64,000 nucleotides of DNA from assembly GCF_021134715.1 (NCBI RefSeq), contig NC_060023.1, positions 4,650,001-4,714,000 of the forward strand. The letters are read 5' to 3'. The position numbers and the translations under genes were made by a program. Of the stretch, positions 37,451-50,018 are shown piece after piece (position 1 is the first letter of the stretch; each line of letters opens with the position of its first letter). This stretch comes from Daphnia pulex. Its lineage: Eukaryota; Arthropoda; Branchiopoda; Diplostraca; Daphniidae. The notes under the pieces were generated by a model, which saw only the letters and a program-made list of their open reading frames with translations, searched no databases and was not told the origin of the DNA.

Positions 37451-38092
37451 GCACTTCTTGTTAGATTGGTGCTCGTGTAATTAAATGTTACACAAAGCCT
37501 CTTGCACTTTCTTATTCGTGCGTTGATCACTGCTGTCCCGCAAGGTCACTCCTGTGACAGCGGTGAAAGGCTCTGGATAAGAATCAGCCCCGGTAACTCT
37601 TGCATTTGCATGCTTTTCCCCTGCATGGTAGAAATAAAACGGTCGATTAATGCTTAGGACGTAAGACTAATCGTTATCCTTTTGGCAAATTCACAAAGAC
37701 TAATCTTGCCTTTTTTTTCGATTCTGTATTTTCAGATTGATTAAAAATGGCGACAAACTATTAAAAGAAGAAGAAAGACCCAAGAACTGTGACGTCAAGA
37801 GCAGTTAAAAAATCTGCCAAGAAAGCCGCTAAAACCTCTGCATTAAAGAGGAGGCAGCAGAAAGAAGAAGAAGAAAGACAAGCTGGGAATCAAGAGCCGG
37901 TCATCGATTTTGATCCAATAGGAGATGTGGTGAGAAGGCTAAAGAATCAGAAACAGTTTTTTTTTTAAACTTTCCCATCCCCCAAAGAAATTTTAACCCA
38001 GAAGACTTATTGGTAAGTGTTTTGCTTCAGGCATTTTTATTAAAAAACAACAACATATCAACATGATAAGCACTTAGCCTGCTTCTTTGATT
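37451..38092. other. Spacer, no recognised gene
   Basis: A locally GC-balanced stretch at 37510-37640 with short self-complementary pieces was considered as an RNA gene but matched no family I know. From 37747 a Lys/Glu-rich frame appears briefly and is lost at stops. Nothing can be supported. Confidence 0.3.
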
Positions 38093-40098
38093 TCAAAAAA
38101 GATCACCAGTGGCAGAAAAAAGCATCTCAGATGGAACGGAAGTGGCGGAAATACAAAAAAATTGTTTGACCACGTCGATAAAGGGCTGGATACTTCCGGA
38201 ACTTTTTTCTGAAAGCCAATAATGCAACGGATCTGTAGACCATGGGAGATATGCCTTTTTTAGGCAATCCTTGATGTTGACAATGATGCAAGTGGTCGCG
38301 TCGGAAGACTCTCCAGTTCGTTCACCATTTACTTCCTCTATCATGGTGTCGTGAAAAGATTTACACGAATTTTGAGTCGTTGTAATTGGGGAAGGTACAG
38401 TACCCTACAAAAAAATCCGAACGGTGATTTTTTGTTTTGAGCCACCTATCCAAATTTCGGGAAACCTTTGGCTTTAGACCCAAATTCGGGAGGAAAGGAA
38501 CACACAGCGAATGGTAGGAACTGGGAAGAAAGAAAAATAAGAGTAATAGGCTCAATTACCCCGTGGTCATGTCTCCCCCCCCCCATCTCCCCAAAATATG
38601 AACCAAATCAGACAGACTGTCTGGAGTTTTCATGGCGCGAAAAAATGAATAACCGCCTTAAACTCGTTTTCGACTTTTTGACAAGTTCCTTTGAAATTTT
38701 CCCGCTTTATGTGCAAGATTTTGGCAGGTTTTAGGTTTTCTCGTCACTTGTCCAAAAATTGACAACGAGCCTAAAGCTATTCCAGTCATTACTTTCTTCC
38801 CACCTTTCGCTTTGTTCCTATCCCCCTAAATTTAAGTCAAAAGCCAAACACAGTTTCCCGATGTATGGATAGGTGGCTTTAAACAAAACAAAATTCCTTT
38901 TCGGATTTTTTTTTGTAGGATACTGTACCACATTCCTGTTGGATGTAGACTGAAAGGCGATTGCTCGCCTTAACTCAAATTCAACTCTTATCTCGGCTCT
39001 CTCTCCACCACCGCCAGCACCAGTAGACCGATAGATCCCTTTTTTCTTGAACCTTAATGACATTTTGGAAAATTATAAGTACATAAATCTCCCGAGGATA
39101 AGTATTACCTTGGATCTAGAAATGTAGAAATAAGATGGGCCCTGCTCGTTTCCATGGTTTCATTAAATCGTTGCGTAATATTTCTCAAGAGGTGAGTTTT
39201 AAGTTCGAAAAGCGTCAAAATTGAGCAATTATTATCAAAACGCATTTCTCCAAGAAGACGCTGAAGAATTCGGATTGATGCAATGACCTTGGAAATGGAT
39301 GAATAATTTTGGGAACTGAGATCTCTGGTTACTTCATCAAAAGGTTTTAATATTTTGGCCACTCCCGTCAAGATACTCCACTCATTGGGGGTAAATAAAA
39401 GGTTGGAGCTGACCATGACCTTTAGTGCATCATTCACAGCGTCTTTCAAAGTAAAAAGATTTTGGATCATCAGAAATGTTGAGTTCCATCGAGTAGCGAC
39501 GTCTTGTGTCAGCTTACATTTTGCCTCAGTACAGAGGGCATTGAGTTTGACGGTAGCGGGATTACTATGATGAAAGTAAGTCACAATGTCACGGCATTTG
39601 GTGAGAATGGGGGCAAAATCTTTATTTTGAAGGATTGTTCCTTTAACCGCTAAACTCAGTGTATGGGCGAAGCAGGAAATATGCCTCCAATTGTTTTAAG
39701 TTATAGCCTTAAAAAAACAGAAAAGTTATAAATTTAGTAACGTAAAATTAATATTGTAAATTACATTTTTTATATTTGCCGCATTATCGGTAACTACTGC
39801 CGCAATTATTTCCGTCAAATTCCAATCGCTCACAGTTTTTTATAGCATATCGGCCAAGTTTACTGAGGTGTTACTTTCCTCTACCAGGATTGTGTTCAGC
39901 ACACGGGAAATAATTTTTTTTCTCCGATATATAATGAACAGTAACAGTCATGTAACCTTCATTGTTTATCAAAGTCCAGCAGTCAGTAACCGGGAATGAT
40001 AGGGCGACATATTTGACTCTGGCCAACTCTGTCAATAACTTTCCCTTTGCCTCCCTAAATGAGAAAATATAAATGAAAAAATCTACAATATAGAACAT
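38093..40098 (-). pseudogene. hAT-family transposase remnant (ZBED-like)
   Basis: On the minus strand, 40098-39590 carries eroded N-terminal catalytic-core frames (LSFPVTDCWTLINNEGYMTVTVHY). Next, 39584-39105 encodes a long typical hAT segment (KLTQDVATRWNSTFLMIQ...ILKPFDEVTRDLS...HLISTFLDPR). Finally 38344-38093 encodes the C-terminal dimerisation domain (DPLHYWLSEKS, then ISATSVPSEMLFSATGDLF). The order and motifs match hAT transposases. A 528-bp MITE separates the last two parts, and stops and frame changes interrupt the first. It is not functional. Confidence 0.82.
38398..38925. mobile_element. TA-flanked MITE inserted in the hAT transposase remnant
   Basis: Inverted ends of about 70 bp: the left starts CAGTACCCTACAAAAAAATC, and the right is its complement ending GTAGGATACTG. 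TA borders both sides (38396-38397, 38926-38927). The arms share GCCACCTATCCA and CGGGAAAC further in. There is no coding capacity. It has the look of a Tc1/mariner-type MITE. Confidence 0.83.
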
Positions 40099-40179
40099 AT
40101 CTACTTAAGAACATAAAATTCTTTAATAAATAAGCATAATTGGGGCAAAATGGTATGTGTATTATGTGTACTAAATATC

Positions 40180-41390
40180 TCTCTCCTTCCAGACACACCC
40201 GAACTGAAATTTCTCCATAACTTGATGTTTAACAGTCTGACTTGACAGGGACTATTTTTCTATTACAATTTTTTTTACTTGATGTATTACGTAACACATT
40301 TAAATTTTGAATGAGCATTAGTCAGCGTCCTAAATATACCATGAAATCAGATGTAAACTAACAAATACGGAAAGATTAAAGGGACTGAAGGTAGTTATAA
40401 TCGTGATTGTGCCACTACTCTGTTCGAATTTTCTCAACCTGATTTTCCATTGACATATTATTACATTACATTATTAATATAATTACCATTTAAGTAACAA
40501 AAAAAAAGAAATACACCGTGGTCTGCTACGCCTAAATAATCCAGTTCATTGGTCTAAAATTTTATTAAACACTCGAATAATGGTACATTGATCGACATGG
40601 ATGCAAATAGTCAATCTTGGCTCATCACTAAACCCTCTCCTTCCCGGTAAACCCCAACTGAAATTTATTTTTCATTCACTCTAACCTTATGTTTCAATCT
40701 TTTCCTACATTTACAAAGTCAATCAAGTTTTATAGCACTAGGCTAATTGCCTTCTTGCCTTTTATTTTTGAATTGATAATGAACACTCACAAACGTCTTA
40801 TAACGCTATGAAATCTGACATCAAATATCTTCTGGGAAAAGGATTGAGCGGCTGAAGGAAGCCCACAACATGAACACCACGTCATTCTATTCTTTACTAA
40901 AGTACGATTAATATTTTGGAAGTTTTCCAATTTAAGTAAACGAAATCGTACTTCTTCAAAACAGTGATAGTAGAAAAAAGTTCTCGGGAAAAATGTACTT
41001 TCTTCTCGATCTCTTCATCCAAACCTGTATTTAAAAACAGTACGACATTAAGCTTAATGAAATCAGATAAAACCAATAATTATTTAAATATTAGGAGCAA
41101 CAGGTTAAACGAGTGGTTATAATTCATCCGTGCTAACACACTAAATATTGTTGAGTTTCTAATCAAGAGGCCATGATATAAATTTACAGAGGTCCGATAC
41201 GTCTTAATTATTCAGTTCATTTGTCTAAACTTTCATTGGACACTCGAATAATGGTGCATGAATGTAAATAGTCAAAATTGGATCACCACTTATATCTTTC
41301 TCCTTCCGGACACGCACCCCAACTAAAACTTACCCTCGGTCCGCTCTTATCATGTGTTTCAATCCCTTCTCATATAATCTTTAAAAAAAA
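40180..41390. repeat. Three diverged copies of a long repeat
   Basis: Matching blocks recur near 40180, 40500-40690 and 41180-41370: a CCAGTTCATTGGTCTAAA-type block, ACACTCGAATAATGGT, CTCTCCTTCC followed by an ACCCCAACTGAAA-like stretch, and ATGTTTCAATC. The spacing is uneven (roughly 450 and 660 bp). They may be subterminal parts of the neighbouring hAT element, but this is inference. Confidence 0.55.
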
Positions 41391-41399
41391 AAAGAAACA

Positions 41400-42140
41400 A
41401 CATTTTTGTCTTTGACTTTCCGACTCTCACGACTGACGCAGTCGAGCTGCTCAACACGGGAGGAGAGCCGAGTATTAGCTCTCCGGCGTCCTTCACAAAC
41501 ACACAGCCAAACACTAACAGCTTGTTTTCCAGATTAGACCGCCCGCTTTCCCTCCTTTTTGTATCCCCCTGTTCTGCCCAGCTCACGATGGCCCATCACC
41601 AAATGACGGTGATGGGAGTCCATATAATATCTAGACTAACGCCTCAGCGTGTGTGTGACGCGCGACCGCGCTCTAACTTTAAAACCAACACCGAATTTCT
41701 CCCGCTGATTCTGTGTTAATTTGGGCTTCTGCTCCTGCTGCTTCCAAACTCTACACCACGGTGATCTTATTCCTTCCTCTCCGTGTTTGGGTTTTTCCTT
41801 TCTTGGCTGTTTTTGCATTTACGACTGACTGACTCATATACATATCTTCGAAACCTCAACGTAAAGATGTATAGGACAAGCCCGGTAAGATAAACTAAAC
41901 ACATCTATAACTTGCCATAATATATCTGCAGTATAGACCAGGCAGCAGAGAGATTGAGTCGATACTAGATTTCGTTTAAAAAAATGTAGAACCCCCAGCC
42001 GCTCTAGCTCCAGCAGTGTGTAGCAGCAGTGCTCTGCTCGGGTGATGATTGCCAAATTTGATTTTAACAAAATGAATCAACAATGTAACAAAATTCTGTT
42101 ACCTGTTTGACCGTGGATTGCCAATGCATTTGGCGGAATC
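41400..42140. other. Spacer, no recognised gene
   Basis: Short frames without motifs. A local inverted pair GATGGCCCATCACC/GGTGATGGG lies near 41588. Nothing else is seen. Confidence 0.3.
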
Positions 42141-42170
42141 GGTTGATTAGGAACAGCTAGCCCACGTCCA

Positions 42171-42420
42171 CCACGTCTACTTCTGCCTCGCACAACCCGC
42201 CCAGAATCACCAGAAACCTCAACATCAACTCCTCCATCAAATACGCCACGTCTACCTCTGCCTGGCACAACCCGCCCAGAATCACAAGAAACCTCAACAT
42301 CAACTCCTTCATCAAATCCACCACGTCTACTGCTGTCTCGCACAACCCACCAAGAATCAACAGAAACCTCAACATCAACTCCTCCATCAAATCCACCACG
42401 TCTACCTCTGCCTCGCTCAA
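42171..42420. repeat. 75-bp tandem repeat, 3.3 units, open in frame
   Basis: Units start at 42171, 42246, 42321 and 42396 with CCACGTCTAC. The length is a multiple of three. On the minus strand each unit reads as a 25-residue Gly/Arg/Val-rich repeat around GGVDVEVS-DSG-VVRG. No host gene could be built around it, so it may be a fragment of a mobile-element gene. Confidence 0.8.
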
Positions 42421-42539
42421 AATCTGCAAACCGGCTGGAATTTTCTTAAAGTGCCGTCCACTGGAAAACCATCCGGTCGATGGTAAAGACCTCATAGTAA
42501 GGCTCCCTGCCTTTCCTTCTGCCAGATGAATGAGAGACA

Positions 42540-42790
42540 AGCCCGCCTGACGGGACACAAGAGGGACAGGAAACGGCAAAAGTCTCTCGGGACAAATATG
42601 ACGAAAACAACTCGAGCCGTTTGTCGGGACAAAAAATTGAACAAGTTGTGGCTGCTTGCAACTGTCGGGACAAATTTGTTGTCCCGCTAGACGGCTCGAT
42701 TTGAAAAAAGTGTCTCTTTTTAGAGACTATGTCCGCCTGAAGAGACATTCCTGTCGGGACAACGGTGGCCGAAACCCGGTTAGGCCGGAA
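42540..42790. repeat. GTCGGGACA-rich inverted repeats
   Basis: The word GTCGGGACA or its near-complement TTGTCCCG recurs many times. A larger inverted pair (CGAGCCGTTTGTCGGGACA near 42612 and its complement ending near 42690) could fold into a hairpin. No coding is supported. Confidence 0.55.
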
Positions 42791-44140
42791 AAAATCGGAT
42801 ATTCCGATTTTTTTTAATGAGTGGTCTTAGGACCACTCAATGATATTTTGATCGAGCATTGAATCGAATCCACCCATCAGTTTCGTGCCGGCCGATAAAG
42901 GGTTATCATCTCGAAATGATGATACTAATCGTATTTCTTTCTTCGCTGCAAAGCGTTGAAGAGGTCGTTTAAATGGTAGTGGTACTGGATTAGGAAGATG
43001 CAACCCTAGAAGTTGGCTTCGAGTGAGGTGACAGTAGTACAGGCATAGGAAATATTAGCTCTGAGGCAAGAAATGTGTATACTTTAGTCTACTGCTACCA
43101 GTAAACGTATTATATGCCCTGAAAGCCAAATCCAACCCACCAGAGGTATTAGCTTGATAAATACAATTTTAATGCAGTTGTCTTTTTTTGATTTACTCAT
43201 TTACATTCTTTTAATACTACTTCTTCAACGAAGGGACGCTTCCAGCTTCCACCACAGAACTTCAGCAAGCCCCTCTCGTAAGTTTTAGAAATGGTCAGTG
43301 GTAAATTATCTGCACACCCGCGTTTTTTCTTTTTCTTTGAACTTTTAGCAGTATACATCGATTAAAGATTTAAATTTCGCAAAGTCAAATCACCATATGC
43401 TATGATAGAGATATTGTGATTTTTTAACGTTGTTTGTTGGAGCACAGGTTTCCAATTCAATTTACAAGCTGTTAATCATGTTCATAATCCTATAAATTAA
43501 ACAAACGCTTACATTGTACACAGATAATCGCAACAATATTGAAAGAATGCTTGTACCACTTTGTGTTTGTACCACGCTGCGTGTTCTCTTTAATAAACTC
43601 AGTCCTCATTTGGCACACATATCTGTAACAAACTCTGTTTTAGCTCTGTTTCCCAAACAATGGGAAAAACATACGAAAAACATGTCTGTAACAGACCTTG
43701 ATTGTCGACATAAACAGCTCTGTTCTCTGTTCTGGCAGCATTGACTGTTTGCTAAAACTTTTTAAGCCCTCATATCCAAAAATCAACCTGAAACGCCGGG
43801 GATAATTTGGACACAATTATTACGCAGAAAAACCAACCGATTTTGAAAACAGTTTACTGATATCCCGTACTGAACGGAGATGTGCATTGCTGTGTGAGCT
43901 TAACGGTCAGAATTATTACATACCACAGGAAACTCATTTTAGTGTAATACTCCCAACTGGTACCAGCTTCTTTCCTTCATTATTTTGTTGTACCAATCGA
44001 TCTTCTATATTTAACATTTTTGTACATTTAAGCATTTATACACCGTCAAACAATTTTAAACACAAATTTATTGATGAGATTTATCTTGATTGGTATGACG
44101 AATGATAAATTCATCTTGATTTATGAGGAACTTTTTAGTT
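42791..44140. other. Spacer, no recognised gene
   Basis: AT-rich DNA. Short open frames (for example 43514-43744) have no family features. Nothing is supported. Confidence 0.3.
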
Positions 44141-44147
44141 TTTTATG

Positions 44148-44335
44148 ACGCTACACTACACTACGCCATACACTACACTATATCAGGGGACGAACAAATT
44201 AAAAAAAAAAACGGTTTCACTATACTATACTACACTACACTACGCCATACACTACACTATGTGGGAGACAGGCAAGTGTAATCGGGATTTTACCATACTA
44301 AACCACACTACACTACGCCATCCACTACACTTCAC
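44148..44335. repeat. CACTACACTACGCCATACACTACACT interspersed triplet
   Basis: A block made of CACTA words around a central CGCCATACA occurs three times (near 44151, 44233 and 44307), separated by unrelated pieces of about 50-60 bp. It resembles a compound microsatellite rather than a gene. Confidence 0.8.
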
Positions 44336-45082
44336 GGTGGCTGGTGTAGGAGCATCCCCTATCCGGTAGTTACACATACGCTCACTAGGTGGTGCCACGG
44401 CATTTCAAAGTCAGCCAGGGGTAGTGAGCCAAATGGTGCGTCGTAGTTTTTACTTCTCCAAATCATTTTTTTCAATCGAACTTTTTAGATTTTTTTATGA
44501 GCAAGTTGAAATTCAAGAAAATAAGTTCTTCTCTCTTTAAATCGAGTTCTTCTTCAATTGGTAGGTCTACTTTATTTTCTTAATAAACAATTGAAAGAAG
44601 TGTAACTGCGAAAAGCGATTTTGCAAAATTCTGAATAACAGACCTGACACAGAACTGCCCCAGACCTGACATAGAATTGCCCCAGACCTTCTCCAGAATA
44701 ATCCAGAGTGCCTCGAATCGTGGATTTCGAAAGTTGTCAGGGATTTGGATGAAATCAGGCTCACATTTACGGAATTCTTTCTGCACAAAAATTTTTTACA
44801 ATTTTTTAATGCACCAGTACATCAAGAGCAGTATTTCACCTGAATTGCAACATGGCATAAGAGGATTCCTTTTTTCTCGCGACTCGGTAATTCTCTCCTT
44901 TGGAAGCCATCTTGGTTTCTTTGTTACGTCGCGACGACTTTGTCCGTGGGACGCTCGGCTCGTTATCTTTCATATCACAACTGACTTAAATGTTTGACTT
45001 ATTTTCATCCACTGTACTCTGAGTGTGATCGTACATTCACTTGCCCGTGGTTATTTTTTTAAATCTTTTTCTTTGGCCGTGC

Positions 45083-45100
45083 AACCCCCCCCCCCCCCCC
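45083..45100. repeat. Poly-C homopolymer
   Basis: An uninterrupted run of at least 15 C. Such runs are prone to sequencing and assembly error. Confidence 0.85.
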
Positions 45101-45210
45101 ACTTGTCGGCGGCCATCTTGCCTTATCTGCGTCGTGCCTAGTGCACTGTAGTGACCGTGCCAAGTGATTCCGTGTGGTAGTGGGCGCATAGTGCCGTTTC
45201 TTCTTGTTTT

Positions 45211-48010
45211 ATGTCTGGTCACCAGCACAACTTAAGGTCGTCTTCTCGCCCACTTTCCAACCCTGTACCACCGAAAGCATCCCGCACTCAGAAGGGAGTC
45301 ATTATGTCGATGGTGTTGGATGCATTAGAAGCGGTCGCGGCTGCCAACGCAGCAGTGACGGTGACAGCCGGATGTATCGATGTAGTCGAGCAAAACCAAT
45401 CCAGATGATGGTCCAGTTGGCCGGCAGTGCCCAGTAGCTTCCGGCGTTACTCGGTGGCAGCGCTGGTAGTAGTAGCAGTGGTGGTGGCGCGGGCGGCAGT
45501 GGCAGTGGCGGTGGTTCTGGTGCTGGTGGTATTGGCAGCGGTGGTGGTTCTGGCGGTAGTGGTGGTGGCAGTGGCGTCGGCGGGAGCATACAGAGACGCC
45601 AAATCAACCCATCGGGTTCAAATTGCACGCGGATATCTCTCTATCCCAGCTACGCACTTGGAGGAATCGATGGGCCGACTTTTGCCAGCTCAACCAGTTA
45701 ACATCTTATCAATCCCCCTTGATCCAGCAATGCAGAAAATCGTGGTGAGCTTAGCATTCTCCCGACGACAGTGTTATCTCCAGACGACGTGCTGGACCAA
45801 ATCACCGCTTATATTCGGTCGAAACGGAACATCGCCCTAGAAAGAGTGGCTTTCGAGGAGTGCGAACAAAGTGCAGGTGAAACGTTCGAAGACTTCTATA
45901 TTCGTCCTAGAAGCTTGGTGGAGGCGGCTGACGTATGCGCGAGGTGCCTCGATACGCGAATGACAACCCGTGTCATGGCGGGAATCTAGAATCCGGGAAT
46001 CCAACACGGCAAAGGAAGCTACTGGCTCTGAGCCCATTCCTGAAGTCCCAACAAACCATCAATATATACCAGAGCGATGAATCGGCCAAATCCAATGAAT
46101 ATCATTAAGCAACCCTCCGGCTGTATCTCATGTGCACATGAGGGGTTTGCGACCATTCAGACAGACAGACACAAGCAGTTGTCGGTCATGCGGGCGTTCC
46201 GCACATCGCACGGATGAACTGTGTTCGGCAATCGGGAAGCAATTCCAAAGCTGTGGCGATAGCAACCATTTTTATCCGTGTTGTCCGAAAAAAAATTGGA
46301 CGCGGGGGCGGGCGGCCCTAAAAGTGGTGGTGGCGCTGGTGACAGCAGTCACAAAGGGCCCCGGCCCCGACCATTTCTCTACATTTTCGCAACCTAGCCG
46401 GCAAGTTGCTTGCTACTGTTAGCAACGCTATTCCTGACGGCGGTGCTGAAGCTACGGTTGGTGGCATGGATGTATTACAGGCATTGGGCTTATCGGAGAA
46501 GGATCTCACGTCATCCACCTTCAATCTGGTCATGGCAGATAAGGTGACGCCTCTTCTGGTTGTGGGCAAAAGGGAGTTCCTAGCCGACTACGAGGAACAA
46601 TCACGCCCCGATGTTGAGGGGCTCCTACTATCTTGGTACGATGGCGTCTTCTTAGGAATCCTCCACGAAGACTACCCGCGTTCATGAAAAAAATAACGTC
46701 GCGGTACCCAAATTAATTTCCTTGGAACATTGCCTTGTAAACAACCTTATGTAGACGACGGCCTCGTTCCATTGGCTCCCACTTCAGATGACATTAAGCG
46801 CATCGAAGACGACATTGCTCGGGAGTTTACCGACGTCTTCGACCAGTCTGGCTCGTCAATTGCATGGAAGGACCAGAAATGATAATTGAGTTGAAGGACG
46901 ACGCCGAGCCATATTACGTCAATGGAGCTCGACCGATCCCATTCGCTGATTGCCCGGCAGTCCAACGGTTGTAAGACGAGTATGAGGAGAAAGGTATTAT
47001 AGTTCCTCTGACAGAAGCGTCCGATTGGGCAGCCTCTCTAGTTGTTACCCGTAAAGCTGACGGCTCACTACGCCTTTCTGTAGATCACACGCGATTGAAT
47101 CGGCACTTACCACGACCGACAAATCCCACTCGCATACCACACGACGCAGTTGCAAAGATCCCGGAGACGCCAAATTCTTCACTTCATTCGACGCGGCGAA
47201 CGGGTATTTCCAGATTCCTCTCCACACTTCTTCGCCGTACTTAACCATCTTTATGACACCGTGGGGCAGATATAAATTCCTACGAGCGTCGATGGGTCTA
47301 TGCAGCTCCAGCGACGAGTATAACCGGCTGGCCGACCTGGCGTTCCAAGGAGCCCACAACGCGGTTCTAGTGGTTGATGACCCACTCCGTTTTGACAGCT
47401 TATTTTCGGAGCATGTGGAAGGTGTCTGTGCCGTGTTGTCGGCCGCTAGGAGCATGGGGATCACGTTCAGTAAGATGAAGTTAATTTCACTCGTCCGCAG
47501 GTCCAATGGGTAAGAATCAGGGTGGTGTAACGGCAAATCCAGACAAGCTTCGGACTATTTCGGATTTTCTAAGTCCAACCAATATCACGAAGCTGTGCTC
47601 CTTTATGGGGCTGGTCGAACATCTCGTCGGATTCTCCACAGCCGTCATGGCGGCAAAGGCTCCTCATCGGCACTTATTGAGAACCAGGACACTTTTTGTG
47701 TGGACTGCCGATCACGACGTCGCGTTTGTGGCCGTCAAAAACGCTTTGAGGGCTCCACCACCCTTTTGACGCCCTTTGATCCGGCGCTGGAAACATCCAT
47801 ACAGGTTGACGCATCTCGCAAAAAGGGAATGGGCTACGCCCTTTTCCAACTTCACGGTTCTAAATGGAAACTCTTGGACGCCAATTCCCGTTGGTGTACG
47901 GACACCGAGTCCCGGTATGCCATAGTGGGACTCGAGTTGGCTGCGGTGGAGTGGGCGATGCGGAAGTGCCGGCACTCATCGCGGCCATTATGGCTGGTTT
48001 AGCAGCCCCC
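45211..48010 (+). pseudogene. Decayed Ty3/Gypsy retrotransposon gag-pol
   Basis: Successive broken frames on the plus strand read as a retroelement. Gag starts near 45211. A Gly/Ser-coding tract follows at 45450-45590, then a capsid-like frame (LSPDDVLDQITAYIRSK...) at 45771-45989 and Cys/His remnants near 46130-46290. A protease-like frame covers 46406-46687. Reverse transcriptase pieces follow (IVPLTEASDWAASLVVTRK at about 47000-47060, GRYKFLRASMGLCSSSDEYN and VLVVDDPL, the catalytic-DD region, at 47253-47400). The RNase H pieces lie at 47506-48000. Many stops and frameshifts separate them. No LTRs were found. Confidence 0.8.
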
Positions 48011-48790
48011 CGCCATCAAACAGCATAGTACGTCCGTCAATTTTGTAATATGGATGGAGGAGCTTTCTGTTGACGACGGACTTGTTTTATTTGGACGGTG
48101 GATCGTCATCCAAAAATTTGTCCACCGCGACTTGTTGCGAAAATTACACGCCGCTCACCAGGGTTTTGTGCGGGGGAAGCGACGAGCGAGGCAGCGCGAC
48201 CTCGACGCAAAAGTCCAGCCCCGATACGACGAGCGCTCGCGCCCTTTTGCTCCCTTTTCTGTGGGTGCTCTGCTATTGGGTAGGTAGGGTTGGGATCGAA
48301 GCGGCTGTTCCGCTTTGGTACAACACCGCTAGGGTGTCAACCCTGACGCACGGCAACGTCCTTGACGCGTCGTATTCCAGTTCAAATGTCGTATCTGTCT
48401 CTCTCTCTTATCTCGTCAACCACCACCCACCTACTCCAAATCGAGGTTGACTGGGTGGGTGGTGGCTGATGAGGGGGTTCGGTGGGTTGGTTCGTCACAA
48501 ATTGTGATACGTTGGGAGATACCGCGTAAGTTTCTGGACCTTATTTCTTTTGTAATATGCTACACATTGTATGTTTCGTTTTAGACTACACGTCCTTTCA
48601 GTACGTTATCTTAAGATGTCGTTCGGAAATAATTTTAATTGTCTTAGTCGAAAACAGCAACCTATTTATTAAAAAAAAAAAAACAGATTACACATTTTTT
48701 TGGGGAATTCTAAATTCATTTACGAGCAGCCAGGGCTGCGATTGCCGTGGCTTTTTTTTGTCATGGCTTCATTTTTTTCCGATTTGCAAT
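48011..48790. other. Spacer with possible retroelement tail
   Basis: Broken plus-strand frames up to about 48290 may be the eroded integrase end of the Gypsy remnant, but no H-H-C-C or D-D-E motif is visible. The rest is non-coding. Confidence 0.3.
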
Positions 48791-48799
48791 TTTGCGATA

Positions 48800-50018
48800 C
48801 TGTCGAGGGCCTCAGCTCGTTTTTGTTTGATTTCTACAATTTTTTAAAATGATTTGGCAGCATTTTTCAGTCTTATTTGACTATCCCTATTAATAGAAAC
48901 AATTGCAACGGAGTTGGTAAATTTTAAAATTAAGGGTTTACAATTTCTTTCACTGAGTCAACATCATCAGTGACCTGTTCTAATGTCACCGTGGGATTTT
49001 TTTCAGTATATTTATCATACTGTCAATGTATGGCCACCTAAGCCGTTCCTCATGATCTTTTCCAGGAACACACAACGTCAGGTAGTGTTTCTTCATATTT
49101 CTACATTTGACACTGCAATCCATAGCGGATCGCCTGCAGTACCCCTCATTTTTCATGAGTTGTGCCAACTAGTAGATAATACAATTGATTAGTTGCAAAT
49201 TTTATCCATTAGGGGAAGCTTGTTGCCTGTTCCCACATTTTTTTTTTATTTTGTAATATAAATGAATTCTTCAAGCATGGTTTCCATTATGGTAAGAAGG
49301 CTTCCGATCTCGTCCGCAGTCCATATGCGATTTTCGTCGCCCTACTCCTTAGTCGCTGCATTCTTCGCTCCTTTTTTCTTTTTGGGTGGAGCTGTAATCA
49401 CTTCATCTGCGGCTCTACTTTCCGATTCATTTGGCGTGACGTAGTGTTGTGCCTTTTTTACGGCCTTGCTCTTCTTCTTCATAGATGGGGCCGGTTCGTC
49501 TTTTTGCTTAGTTTCAACCCTTTTTGGGGATGTGGTTTCGGCAAGACGGTAATCTTGCCTCCCGAAACATGTACTCTAGCAGCCGCTCCAGTTTCGGAAC
49601 CGGGCGGAACGTCCGATGAATCGCTATCGATTGCAATCGTTGACGACGATAACACTTCGTCATCTTCATCTAAATCCACCTAGGCTACTTCGTTGTCGTC
49701 CCATTCACGCTGGGCCCGCTCTTGCTCCTCCCATTCACGATCAGCCACTTCTCTCTAAACCCTCTCTCTCTCCAATCTCTCTCTCTCGACCTTTTTTTTT
49801 ATCTCGCAGTCTTTTTCGGCCCCTTCTCTGTCGACCTGTACCGTCTTTTCACCGTGTTCTTTCTCGGCTCTCTCCGTTTTCTCATGTCCACTCAAAGCAG
49901 TTGGTTCTCCTTTCGCTTTTTGGCGGTTGAATGCCTCTTTTGCGATGCGAAAACGCTCGATACACGCGCTATAACCTGGGCCCTTTAGTCTGAATCTGTA
50001 AGCGGGAAAATAGACCAT
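48800..50018 (-). pseudogene. SANT/Myb-like DNA-binding protein remnant
   Basis: On the minus strand, an acidic and Lys/Glu-rich frame (50018-49479, with stops) is followed by WTADEIGSLLTIMETMLEEF near 49300-49240. It resumes at 49168-48986 with SAMDCSVKCRNMKKHYLTLC and LRWPYIDSMINILKK. These match the trihelix/SANT-like DNA-binding domains often carried as the second gene of PIF/Harbinger transposons. At least four in-frame stops make it a pseudogene. It may belong with the Harbinger transposase remnant at 51230-52752. Confidence 0.55.

Noticed and set aside
37740..37970. Lys-rich nuclear protein starting near 37747
   Set aside because: Stops appear almost at once (TAT TAA after four codons) and no splice path restores a longer frame.
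45302..45628. Minus-strand Pro/Leu-rich ORF
   Set aside because: It is the shadow of the Gly/Ser-coding GGTGGT tract of the Gypsy remnant.
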